From the NCBI GenBank assembly GCA_003427395.1, contig BFEA01000073.1, forward strand, positions 1,315,657 through 1,345,977: a stretch of 30,321 nucleotides of DNA, given 5' to 3'. This DNA comes from Chara braunii (Eukaryota > Streptophyta > Charophyceae > Charales > Characeae). Made by a program: the position numbers and the translations under genes. The notes under the pieces were generated by a model. The model worked only from the letters and a program-made list of their open reading frames with translations, was not told the origin of the DNA and made no database searches. Positions 1 to 8,389 of this stretch are shown here, piece after piece; the first letter of the stretch is position 1, and every line of letters starts with the position of its first letter.

Positions 1-319
1 TTTTGGATCATTTGGGCCAGTAGAATAAATAATAAAAATCTTTAAAGATTCATTCCCCATCTATACCGCTCCTATCCCCACCAAAACCCCTTCTATCCCC
101 CCCTCCCCCCCCAAAATACACCCCTATCAGCAAATGCTCAGAAAAATTTGAAATTTTTTGTGGGGTTCTCTAAGCCATGCGCAAAACTGTCATAATTTTT
201 TTTTTTTTTTTTTTTTTTTGTGCCAAAAGGCGTCGTCCGGAAATCCGGACGACGGGGGGGGGAGACGTCCGGGGGAGACGTCCGGTGGAGACGTCCGGTC
301 TCCGGACCATTGGTAACCT
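1..319. other. Non-coding start of window with T-tract, GC palindrome and 13-bp repeats
   Basis: No gene is visible. C-rich runs at 70-125 lead to a 24-base T-run (196-219). Next comes an 11-bp inverted repeat (231-241 with 244-254, CGTCGTCCGGA against its complement) and then three 13-bp direct units starting at 262, 275 and 288, each holding GAGACGTCCGG. An AT-rich body, a homopolymer and a GC-rich palindromic cap form the same architecture as the inverted-repeat element at 25083-25593 read on the other strand. That makes this a possible truncated relative, but no convincing primary-sequence match was found. Confidence 0.5.
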
Positions 320-540
320 AGTTTTTATTTTCTCTTGAAATCTCACTGTTTATTTATTTTTCTCCCGCCTTCCCCCCCCCTATGCCTGCTATTTTATTTT
401 TTTGATTAGGTCACCGACACCGTACCCTAACCACTCAAACTCCGGTTAGGGTTTTCTTAGGGTTTTTCTAGGGTTTAGGATTCTTCAAACCCCCCCCTAC
501 TCCCCTTCCTATTCGGGCACCCTGGACCCGAACCACCCCT
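320..540. repeat. Dispersed repeat copy 1 with telomere-like hairpin (pairs with 9306-9510)
   Basis: This stretch aligns by eye with 9306-9510. Both run from a TTTATTTATTTTTCT word through a C/T-rich stretch and GATT(A/G)GGTC to a stem ACCCTAACC / GGTTAGGGT (424-432 with 444-452), repeated TTAGGGTTTTC words, and TCGGGCACC(C/T)TGGACCCGAA. In this copy it lies directly upstream of the gag fragment of copy A, so it may be that element's leader or LTR tail. It does not resemble the 3' region of copy A, so a 5' LTR is not proven. Confidence 0.6.
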
Positions 541-680
541 CCCCCTTTGACGGCGTCCGCGCCAGCCTTGCTAGCGCCGTCCACCGCCTTCTATCGCGGA
601 CCCCTCCCTACGCCCTCCGCTCACGCGGACCTCTTTTGGCCCCCTCCAGTCCGGCTCGTCACCTCCCCAGGGCCGACGGT

Positions 681-1561
681 ATGTCCCACACCGCCGACGC
701 GGCGACGACCACGGCATCGGGCTCCACACCCGTGCCGACGGACCAGGGCCACCAGCCCCAGGGGGATCTGCACAGCCTGCTCACCTCCCTCCTTGCGCCT
801 ATTCAGGCGCAACTCGTGACCCTCGCGGCCTTACAGGCGCAGGTGGCGACCCTTGCCGCCGGCATGCAGCAACTCCAGGACGCTGCGTGTCCGTCATCTC
901 CAGGCAGTCCGGGTCCCCGGTCCTCCGACAGGGTGGCCACGGCGGAGCTTCCTCCTCCGCTGCCCCCGACCCTGCCATCTTGGTGACTGTCCACGCCCCT
1001 AGCACGACGGCCGCCACGAGCCAGACCCTCCCTCAGTCTACGGGCGCACCCGCCCAGATCTCGGTCACTACGGCCAGGGTATAATAACCCGCAACCATGG
1101 TCTCAGCTTTTCCGGGTGCCCCGCTTCTCCCCCCACTTCGCACGACCACAGCGCCATCTGGCTCTCCCCCCTCTGGGATGCCCCGCGCCGCTCGTGCGTC
1201 CACTGCTCCCACTCTTCCTCCTGCTACCCCTCGCACGACCTACGTTCGAGGTCTCGAGGACGAGATTGCCCAGCTCCGGGCTGACCTCGCCCTCTCACGC
1301 CTTCAGCCTCCCCCACCCTCACAGGTGGCCGCGCCTTCCGGCGCACCCCCTTCTTCCTCTACTCCTCCTTCCATGCAGGCTCACTTCCCTCGCCCTGCAC
1401 CCTACCCATCCCCATCCTACCTCCTCCCCATCCCCTCGGTTGCTGCGACCTCTTCTACCAAAGCTCCCGTGCAGCCTGCCGCTGTTTCCTCCGCCCGGAC
1501 GTACAGTCAGCTGCGCCCCCTCCTCAGGACCTGCGCTGACTTATTCAGTTGCAGCTACTGA
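681..1561 (+). pseudogene. gag: gag N-terminal fragment of chromovirus copy A
   Basis: Gag forms the particle shell of the retrotransposon. The likely start is the ATG at 681. Residues about 30-68 form a Leu/Ala/Gln heptad-like stretch (LLAPIQAQL, LAALQAQVATLA) that matches copy B at 17097-17200 and probably forms a coiled coil. The frame changes near 885, and TAA TAA at 1082-1087 interrupts the new frame. After that a proline/serine-rich part runs to a second short helix (EDEIAQLRADL) and to PRPAP-SYL, which copy B also has. The capsid domain and zinc knuckle are gone, removed by the deletion near 1470-1500. The stop at 1559-1561 lies beyond the joint. The assignment rests mainly on colinearity with copy B, whose downstream capsid part looks like a retrotransposon gag. 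Confidence 0.72.
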
Positions 1562-3593
1562 CGAGCCTTCTCTTAACTATTTTCCTACCATCGCCGAGGA
1601 CGGCACTGTCGAGTCTCGCTCAGGTGATTGTTCGATAGCCTTCTACTCCCGTCAGCTCCTGCCCGTCGAGATAAACTACACCGCTGATGAACGACATGAG
1701 GTTCTCGCAATAGTTTATGCCGCTCGACACTGGCGTCACTACCTGCACGGGGCACCATTCACGGTGCGCATGGACAACTCTGTTGTCCAGGCTTTTCTAA
1801 CAAAGCCGAAGCTCACTCCTCGACAGGCTCGTTGGTGGCGCGACCTATCCGAGTTTAGTTTCACCACTGAGCACATCAAGGGTGAAACTAATCGGGTCGC
1901 AGATGCCTTATCCCGGCGCCCTGACCATGACCAGGAGCACATTCAACTCTCTTCCATCTCAGTCACCACTGTCCACCACTCGGTGATCGACGACTTTCGC
2001 ACTCAGTACTGCCACTGCCCCGACTATCGCGACATCCACGCGACCCTTCGGAGTGGCAAGACCGTCCCGAACTACTCTCTCGGGGACAACGGTCTTGTGT
2101 ACTGGCACGGTTCAAAGGGCACCAGAGAGCCCCGTATTTGCGTTCCCTCCACTGGACAGCTACGTGTCCGAGCAGTAGCAGAGTTCCATGACCAGGCAGC
2201 CGCCGGTCATATGGGCTTCCACAAGACCTTGGCTCGTGTGAGCCGCCTGTACGTCTGGCCGAAGCGCAAGGACTTTGTGAAGGACTACGTCGCAAAGTGT
2301 CTCACCTGTCAGGAGGTGAACAATGCAAACCACTTGCCTTATGGTTTACCCCAGCCTCTTCCTATCCCTCAGGGTCGTTGGCAGTCTATCTCGATTGACT
2401 TTATCGGTCCTCTTCATCCTCCGAACCCCCGCGGTCATGATGCTATCCTGGTCGTCGTCGACCGCTTCACAAAGCGTGCACGCTTTGTTCCGTGCCGCTA
2501 TGCCATCGGTGCACGTGAGGTCGTCGACATCATGTTTGACCAAGTCGTGCGTGACCACGGCTTACCTCTGAGCATCATATCTGACCGTGACCCGCACTTT
2601 ACCAGCTGATTCTGGCGACGACTCCACAAGGTTTACGGCACTCAGCTCCGCTTCTCCTCGTCTTACCACCCTCAGACTGATGGTCAAACCGAGATCACGA
2701 ACAGGACTCTCGAAGATATTGTTCGAAAGATTGTTCGTGACGACCAGCAGTGGGATCTCCATCTTGCCCACGCGGAGATAGCCTACAACCACGCCGTATC
2801 GCCATCCACGGGGATGTCGCCTTACAATTGCGACCTCGGCTATCACCCTCGTGTTCCCGCGGACTTCCTTCGACCGTCACAGATGCACCCCAACACGAGT
2901 TGTCCCGCGCAGGATGATTGGGTTGCACACATGACGTCGATCATGAAGACCACACATGAGCACATAGCCGCTTCCCAGACTCGCATAGCAGCACGTGGGA
3001 ACCGATCGAGGATGGATCATTCGTTCAAAGTCGGTGATGATGTGTTTATCGACGCCCGCCGCTTACACCTCGACGCGGACACGCTTCGCAAGTTTCGGCG
3101 TCTCTTCTTTGGCCCATGCCGCATCCTCCAGGCCGCCGGTTCTGATACGGCTTCTAGCCCGGTCAGCTTCCGTGTGAAGCTACCCGACTACCTATGCCAG
3201 ACTCGTGTGCACGATGTCTACCACGTCTCGTTACTGCATCCTTACCGCAGACGATCTGAGCGTTTCGCTGGACGACCATACGAGCGCCCTCCACCCATCA
3301 TGGTGGACGGCCACGAGGAGTTCCTCGTTTCAGACATCATTGGTCGCCGAGTCACCGACGACAACCCTCCCCACGTCGAGTATCTTATACGCTGAAACGG
3401 TTACCCTGATGAGGAGGCTACCTGGGAGCCCCTCGAGCACTTAGAGCACGCTCGCATGTTGGTGCGTGCCTATGACCGTGCTCGTCGTGTTGGGTTCACT
3501 GCTCCTCCTCATCCCACTGACCCTCCTCCTTCTCCTCCGTTTGAGGAGACCGCTGAAGTTGAGCCTGCTCCATCTGAGGCAGACGTTCAGTAG
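1500..3593 (+). pseudogene. pol: pol remnant of copy A: RNase H, integrase, chromodomain
   Basis: RNase H (about 1600-1925) keeps FYSRQLLPVEINYTA, MDNSVV and the closing ADALSRRP; its first catalytic Asp is lost with the deletion. Integrase follows. The zinc-binding His pair is at 2187 and 2208, and CLTC at 2298-2309. The catalytic triad is Asp 2397 (IDFIGP), Asp 2583 (SDRDPHF) and Glu 2691 (DGQTEIT), with the canonical 35 residues between the last two. The C-terminal part has DVYHVSLLHPY and a chromodomain at about 3313-3480 (ATWEPLEHLEHAR). Chromodomains of this class direct integration to chromatin. Breaks are TGA at 2607 just after the second Asp and TGA at 3393, where copy B has the Trp of the chromodomain W-K-G-Y motif. 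An amber codon at 3591 is shared with copy B. An open frame running in from 1116 is an artefact of the deletion joint; its first ~130 codons are gag read in the wrong frame. Confidence 0.9.
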
Positions 3594-3656
3594 CAGCCGG
3601 ATGCTTCTGAGCGTCCACAGCGCACTCGTCGTCGTCCTGCTCGATACGACGACTGA
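3594..3656 (+). other. In-frame 20-codon tail after the shared amber codon (copy A)
   Basis: After TAG at 3591-3593 the same frame continues for 20 codons to TGA (3654-3656). It encodes a basic tail with PQRTRRRPARYDD. Copy B has TAG at the same place (24181) and a 21-codon tail with PQRTRGSPRHLDD ending at the matching TGA (24247). The only length change is one whole codon. Arg/Pro-rich endings of this sort are common at the C-terminus of Ty3 pol. Either the family's source copy carried the amber codon, or it is read through. Confidence 0.6.
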
Positions 3657-4399
3657 CTCTAACTTACCTTCCCACGTCTTTGACTTCTCAGTACTCCATC
3701 CACATCGGTTTTGCTACTTCAGCTCGTCGACGTTGCGACTCTTCCTCGACGACACTCCGGACTTCTCATCGTGGACGTCATCAGCGGCTTCATGGACTTC
3801 ATCACGATCAGCTCTGCCTACTTCAGACGTCGCCACTCTCTTACCACTCTACCCTGTACAGTACCCTGCTTGTGTCGCATGATGGTCTCCCTTTAGCCGG
3901 GTTCCTCTAAGTTGGGCTCTCCCTTGGTATACGCATGGGCATCGGGACCGTAGCGTTGCCCTGGCTTCCCATCTTACGGATCTAGCTCCGACTTCCCTCA
4001 CTTTAGGAGTCATTTGCATGATTCCCTTACCCATCATCTTTCTACCCTTCGCGGGCCCTCACGCCCTAGTTAGGCAGCCCCGCATGCTTCATCTAGGTGC
4101 GCCCAGTATACCAGGCTCCCCTGTTCCCTTGCATGTCGACCCTCCATAGCGGTCACCCCTTTAGTCGAGCATTACTCGCCCTGATGGTCTATATGTTAGG
4201 GTCATTGGTTCTGTTCGTTCCCCGTTCCCTACCCTCATTGAGCCTGGTGACATGTGTTCCCCCTGTCACTATGTGTGGATGCCCTTAGGAGTTTTCGACC
4301 CCTAGGCTGCATTCGCCACCCTCAGAGACCATCCCACCCTTTGGTTTGCGACACACTTCTTCAGTGATATATGGTTGACTTGTTGTTGCTTGTTGCTCT

Positions 4400-4660
4400 C
4401 AGACTGAGGGTACTGCCTCCGATATTTCTAGGATTTAGCTATTCTGCTTTTGCTGTTCTTAGGAATTATACACTAGTCCGATGTTCCCAGACTGAGGCTA
4501 CTACCTCCAACATTCTAGGATCTAGTTGTCACTACTTTCTGCTTTCCTAGGACATGTATGCTAGTTAGTTGTTTTTGCTTTCCTAGGACATGTATGCAAG
4601 TTAGTTGCTTCTGCTTTCCTAGGGACACGTATGCTAGTTAGTTGCTTCTGCTTTTACTTG
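4400..4660. repeat. Nested tandem repeats inside the copy A 3' region
   Basis: An 88-bp unit starting CAGACTGAGG at 4400 recurs at 4488. From 4540 a 36-bp unit (TGCTTTCCTAGG ... GTTAGTTG) is repeated at 4576 and 4612 and decays near 4649. Copy B shows only one weak counterpart (24955-25020), so the amplification happened after the copies separated. Confidence 0.75.
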
Positions 4661-4666
4661 GACTCA

Positions 4667-4692
4667 GCATGGAGCTTGCTCCGCATCCTAGA
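4667..4692 (+). promoter_or_regulatory. 26-bp box identical in copies A and B (function unknown)
   Basis: These 26 bases, beginning GCATGGAGC and ending CATCCTAGA, recur without change at 25614-25639 although the flanks are diverged. The core GGAGC-TT-GCTCC is a 5-bp hairpin. A cis-acting element signal within the LTR is a plausible inference. Confidence 0.5.
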
Positions 4693-5062
4693 CTACTCAG
4701 GTTTTCTTTTCTTTGGTAGAGTTCCGCTTCTTGGCGGAAGCATGCTTGTATCTAGGCGATCCATCACAGACCGAGGATCGTGTAGCGGACCTCTGGTGGG
4801 CCTGTGAGACCAGCCCCTTGGCCTGTTCTCACTGGCCTGTGTTGTACTCGGGGGCAGTCCACTCCCGTCCAGGCCGGCACCTCTGTCGGTACCAGCCAGC
4901 CCAGTCCAGGCCCGTCAGTCCGCTGGGGTATACCCCAGCAGTTGTTTGTTTTCGGGATCATTCTACAGTTGCACGATTTTACAGTATATGCGTTGGAGTC
5001 TTGCGTAGGAGCTGCGCTGTGCATCTCGCTCCCCCCTTTTTCCTCCGTCTCCATCTCTATCA

Positions 5063-5095
5063 GTAGCGGAGCACCACACCTGGTGGGTCCGCTAC
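5063..5095 (+). other. Terminal hairpin of copy A 3' region
   Basis: GTAGCGGA (5063-5070) pairs perfectly with TCCGCTAC (5088-5095), and an inner CACCA/TGGTG stem lies inside. Copy B has a perfect stem at the same position with two base pairs swapped (26054-26083). Confidence 0.7.
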
Positions 5096-5181
5096 AGAGT
5101 CCAAGCATCAGAACGCACTCCGCTGTTTGACTTTGTCGATTATGATTCAACGTCTTGCAGCAATTACTGATAACTTGAATT

Positions 5182-5780
5182 GAGTGCGCGCCCTTGCGCG
5201 CCCAAATTCTATATTATTACTCGAGTGTGCGCCCACGCGCGCCTAAGCTTTATATCATTATTTGAGTGCGCGCCCTTGCACGCCCAAGCTTTATATGGTT
5301 ATTTGAGTGCGCTCTCATACGCGTCCAGGCTTTGTAACGCTATTTGAGTGAGCGCCCATGCGCGCCCATGCTCGATATTGCTTTCTGAGTATGCGCCCAT
5401 GCGCGCCCGCACCCGGTATTAATATTTGATTGCGCGCCCATACGTGCCCAAGCCGGGAATTGCTATTTGAGTGTGCGCCCATGCGCGCCCAAGCTTGGCA
5501 TTGCTGTTAGAGTGCGCGCCCATGCGCGCCCAAGCTTGACATCGTTGTTAGAGTGCGCACCCATGTGCGCCCATGCTCGATACTTTCATATGAATGCGCG
5601 CCCATGCGCGCTTGCGCTCGATATTGCTATTTGAGTGTGTGCCCATGCGCCCCCAAGCCTGGAATTATTATTTGAGTGCGCGCTTATGCGCGCCCAGGCT
5701 GGATATTGTCATTTGAGTGCGCGCTCATGCGCACCCGAGCCTCGGATTGCTATTAGAGTGCGCGCCCTTGTGAGATTATG
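5182..5780. repeat. 41-bp minisatellite, 15 units in exact phase
   Basis: Units begin with GAGTG (or a variant) at 5182, 5223, 5264, 5305, 5346, 5387, 5428, 5469, 5510, 5551, 5592, 5633, 5674, 5715 and 5756, always 41 bp apart; the last is partial. The core is GTGCGCGCCCATGCGCGCCC, followed by AAGCTTGATATTGCTATTT-like sequence. Units differ by many substitutions, yet no insertion or deletion has changed the spacing. The alternating purine/pyrimidine core is self-complementary (GCGCGC-CCAT-GCGCGC) and could form hairpins or Z-DNA. It is not coding, since 41 is not a multiple of three. Confidence 0.95.
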
Positions 5781-6010
5781 ACCTCAGAGCAAGTACTATG
5801 CTAGTATGATCCAGTTGGGATGATTTGCCATCACGCTCCTATAGATTTATTTCCTTGCCGATCAGCACCACCCCATGCACATGATACTTTCCCGCACGGG
5901 GAGCATTTGCAGTTCAGTCCCTATACAGACGACTTGGCACAATCGAGCCCCAGTACATTCAGCATTTATGACTGGTCCCTGTGCATGAGATGTCTTTCGT
6001 ATCAGTTGCT

Positions 6011-6340
6011 GTTCAACCGGGCCCCTTCAGACGGGCCTACTCCTTGAGATTGTTGTTGTTCAGCCGGGCCCCTTAAGGCGGGCCTACTCCTTGAGATTGT
6101 TGCTGTTCAGCCGGGCCCCTTCAGGCGGGCTTACTCCTTGAGATTGTTGCTGTTCAGCCGGGCCCCTTCAGGCGGGCCCATTCCCTGAGATTGTTGCAGT
6201 TCAGCCAGGCCCCTTCAGGCCGGCTCATTCTTTAAGATTGCTGCAGTTCAGCCAGGCCCCTTCAGGCGGGCCCTCTCCTTGAGACTGTTATTGATTCAGC
6301 TGAGCCTATTCATGCGGGTCCCTACATTGAGCTGGTTGCT
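6011..6340. repeat. 47-bp tandem array, seven units
   Basis: Units start with GTTCAGCC(G/A)GGCC at 6011, 6058, 6105, 6152, 6199 and 6246; the seventh (about 6293, GATTCAGC) carries one extra base. The last two units read in frame into the downstream protein segment, as SARPLQAGPLLE and DSAEPIHAGPYIE, a 16-residue peptide repeat. The other units are one base short of 48 and so rotate through the three frames. Confidence 0.9.
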
Positions 6341-7450
6341 GACTATTTATATTCACAGGAGTGCACCTCCCTTTTGCCCAAGCTGGCCCGTCATCGTGAG
6401 ACTGCCCCTACGTGGGGTAGGCTGGTTGAGAGGTTCTACTACCGACATGTGGGACATCAGAGCTATGTTATCAGGGCCAATGAGTCCCCAACTTCGAGAC
6501 ACACACTGGTGATTACCTACTCGGTAAAGGGGGCAAAAAAGGGGGTGAAGGGCACCACGTATGACAGGATTGCGGACTACATATTTCGCAGGGAGAGCTA
6601 TTGGAGGGATAATTGGCTACATGTGGTGTTTCCTCGCGTACCTTCAGCACCTGGGGGTGTACTCTTCGACTTTGATAGGTGTAACCCCAAACCCCTCAGC
6701 GAGTCTCGCAGCAAGGGGAAAGGGCGGAAAGATGAGCGGATCAGGAGAGAGATAGCCAGATCCGGGGTCCCAATCATTACTTGCGTACAGAGATCTGAGA
6801 CGGATGAGTCCGACCAGGAGCCCTGCTGCGTGAGTGACATTGATCTTGGCGACCACTTCGACTGGGACACTCACAGAGACTGAGTCTGTGGATAGTAGTA
6901 GGAGCGCTGGAGACCGGTAAGTCGCAACGGCGGAGAGCGACATTGAGGAGGATTGCGTATCTTCTTGCACGGTATCTGCTCGAGGGCGATTGACTCCTAC
7001 ATGTCAGACGACCCTAGGACCGAGGCGGTTGTTTGTCTCCGAAGAGGGGAAGGTCCAGTCCCATATCTCGAAGATGGCTATAGTCATTTGGTCGGGGCTA
7101 ACTTTGCTATGCTGGCTTTTCGGAAGCCTCTTTACGGAGATCGTTTCCTCGAGGTTTCTCATGTCTATGCTGATAGGAGAGGACGGATTGAGATATTGAT
7201 TGGAGCTACGGGCAACATCACCCTCGCAGAGGAGCTTTATGTAAGGAGCGTTACACACGAGGAGATGGCGAGATGCATGGCCTATATCTGCAAGATTGAC
7301 CCAGCAACGCCTCTTGATATCAGCTATGTGGTTCCAGAGTCGATAGCCACACGGGTTCTCAATGACGAGGGGGACCAGCGGGTACCAGATATGGAGTCCC
7401 AGACAGCTGCACTTACTCACAAGGGCGGACCACTTATCATTATTGATTGA
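6302..7450 (+). pseudogene. Broken protein-coding gene of unknown family
   Basis: No family is recognised. An open segment runs from the end of the 47-bp array (6302) through LLPKLARHRETAPTW and ADYIFRRESYWRDNW to an acidic part (SDIDLGDHFDWD) and stops at 6881. The acidic/serine-rich character continues in the next frame (about 6879-6985, TAESDIEEDCVSS) with one TAA at 6918. From about 6985 the first frame resumes (DSYMSDDPRTEAVV, LEDGYSHLVGANFAML, GATGNITLAEELYVRS) and ends with TGA at 7450. This fits one gene of about 380 residues with two compensating frameshifts and one stop. TTTATATTCACAG just before 6359 looks like a splice acceptor, so the array might be intronic. GTGAGT (6830) and GTAAGT (6917) are donor-like, but no in-phase acceptor was found. 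Base composition is mixed, unlike the low-complexity surroundings. Confidence 0.5.
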
Positions 7451-8344
7451 GGTTCTCTCTTTCTAGTCACTATAATGTATCATGATATTATTATGATTTA
7501 TTAGTGACTGCAGCCCTCCGATGGCTGCTCCCTGCATACACTGTGTACTACTCTTCAATCTCATATGTCTGGTCATGCTCTTGCAGAGTCTGGTTTCTGG
7601 TCTTTTTGTTCTGTTAGTGTCAATTGCTCTATGATGTATGTATGTTAGTTTCCTCCTTATGTTATACAGGTTACACTCAAGGCAGCTTAAAGGACTCCTG
7701 GACAATAGGGACTCCGCTGACCTTGAATCTATCCTTTATTCGGGGTAAGGTGCAAGCGATAAACCCGAACGCCTCACTCTAAACCGTATCGCCGCTGGCA
7801 GGAGGGATAAATTTGACTACTCGGCTGTATCACTAAGTGTGACAAAGACTGCCTCTGAATACACCTTTATTCTATACCTATCAAAATCCTGCGTGACAGC
7901 CTGCCAGTCCACCAACCCACTGCGCTCGGTCCGGGGAAGGACATCTTACCAGATCCTTGAAGCAGTAGGGGCGCGACAACGTGACCATCTGCAGTGCCAC
8001 GTGGCAGCTAGCTAAAGAACCTGAAGACCCCTTGGCTAGGGGGATGCACTACTGTAAAATCTCGGTGGCTGATCAACATCTCATGATACCTAGATGATGA
8101 TGATAATGATGATTCTTATTTTTTCTATTGCTGCATTAGCAGTTTGGCAGCAGTGAAGACTCCCTTGGCTAGGGGGCTGCGCGCGAGTGCAATCAGGGTG
8201 GCTGATCAAGATCTCAGCCAACCCTTGATTATTTCATTATTATTATTTTCTGCTGCAGCAGCAGGCTGCCAGCATCTTGAAGGCCAAGATCCAGTGGATC
8301 TTGGCGATCTTGTTGCTCTTGGCCAACCAAGAGTCTGGTAACAT
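7451..8344. other. Non-coding stretch with a 50-bp direct repeat and hairpins
   Basis: No gene is seen. A repeat starting GAAGAC(C/T)CC at about 8021 recurs at 8154; both copies hold CCTTGGCTAGGGGG and GGTGGCTGATCAA(C/G)ATCTCA. A perfect 10-bp hairpin lies at 8283-8305 (GCCAAGATCC, loop AGT). TGCCACGTGGCA at 7995-8006 is a palindrome with a G-box core (CACGTG). Confidence 0.6.
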
Positions 8345-8389
8345 CTCTCTTTTCTAACCTTCTCTCCCACCCCGTCGGAGTCCTCTCTC

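Larger units (their letters stand above)
681..5096 (+). mobile_element. Ty3/gypsy chromovirus copy A, internally deleted
   Basis: This is a degenerate LTR retrotransposon read left to right: gag N-terminal half, RNase H, integrase, chromodomain, then a 1.4-kb 3' region shared with copy B. Against copy B, the second half of gag, the protease and all of the reverse transcriptase are missing. The deletion joint lies near 1470-1500, between two proline-rich (CCTCC-rich) stretches. The right end is placed provisionally at CCGCTACA (5096), where similarity to copy B stops. No 5' LTR is recognised and target-site duplications could not be checked. It cannot move by itself. Confidence 0.85.
3657..5096 (+). 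mobile_element. 3' non-coding / LTR-like region of copy A
   Basis: This is colinear with 24250-26085 of copy B, with patchy identity. Shared landmarks are TGTCGCATGATGG (3874), GGTCTAT(A/C)TGTTAGGGTCATTGG, a 26-bp box at 4667-4692, the perfect palindrome CTGGGGTATACCCCAG (4923-4938), and a terminal hairpin (5063-5095) followed by ACA. A long non-coding region shared after pol, ending in CA, fits a 3' LTR. The left LTR border was not fixed because no clear polypurine tract precedes TGTCGC. No gene is seen; short open frames here are not conserved in copy B. Confidence 0.65.

Noticed and set aside
509-535. tRNA primer-binding site (TGGACCCGAACC)
   Set aside because: Its complement would place the T-loop sequence directly before CCA, leaving no acceptor stem; the second copy (9490-9510) does not preserve it.
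1116-1500. Open frame leading into the pol fragment
   Set aside because: It is gag read in the wrong frame (Pro/Leu-rich); the true gag frame overlaps it and aligns with copy B.
3591-3593. Stop-codon reassignment (TAG read as an amino acid)
   Set aside because: Other stops in the two copies include TAG, TGA and TAA facing Trp, Arg or Cys, which fits mutation rather than a changed code.
4713-5150. Open frames on both strands in the copy A 3' region
   Set aside because: They are not conserved in the matching region of copy B.
5182-6340. CRISPR-like array
   Set aside because: Repeats abut without unique spacers, the context is eukaryotic and no cas genes are present; these are minisatellites.
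6917-6922. Intron donor GTAAGT ending an exon
   Set aside because: The frame has already stopped at 6881 and no acceptor restores the downstream frame; GTGAGT at 6830 fails the same phase test.
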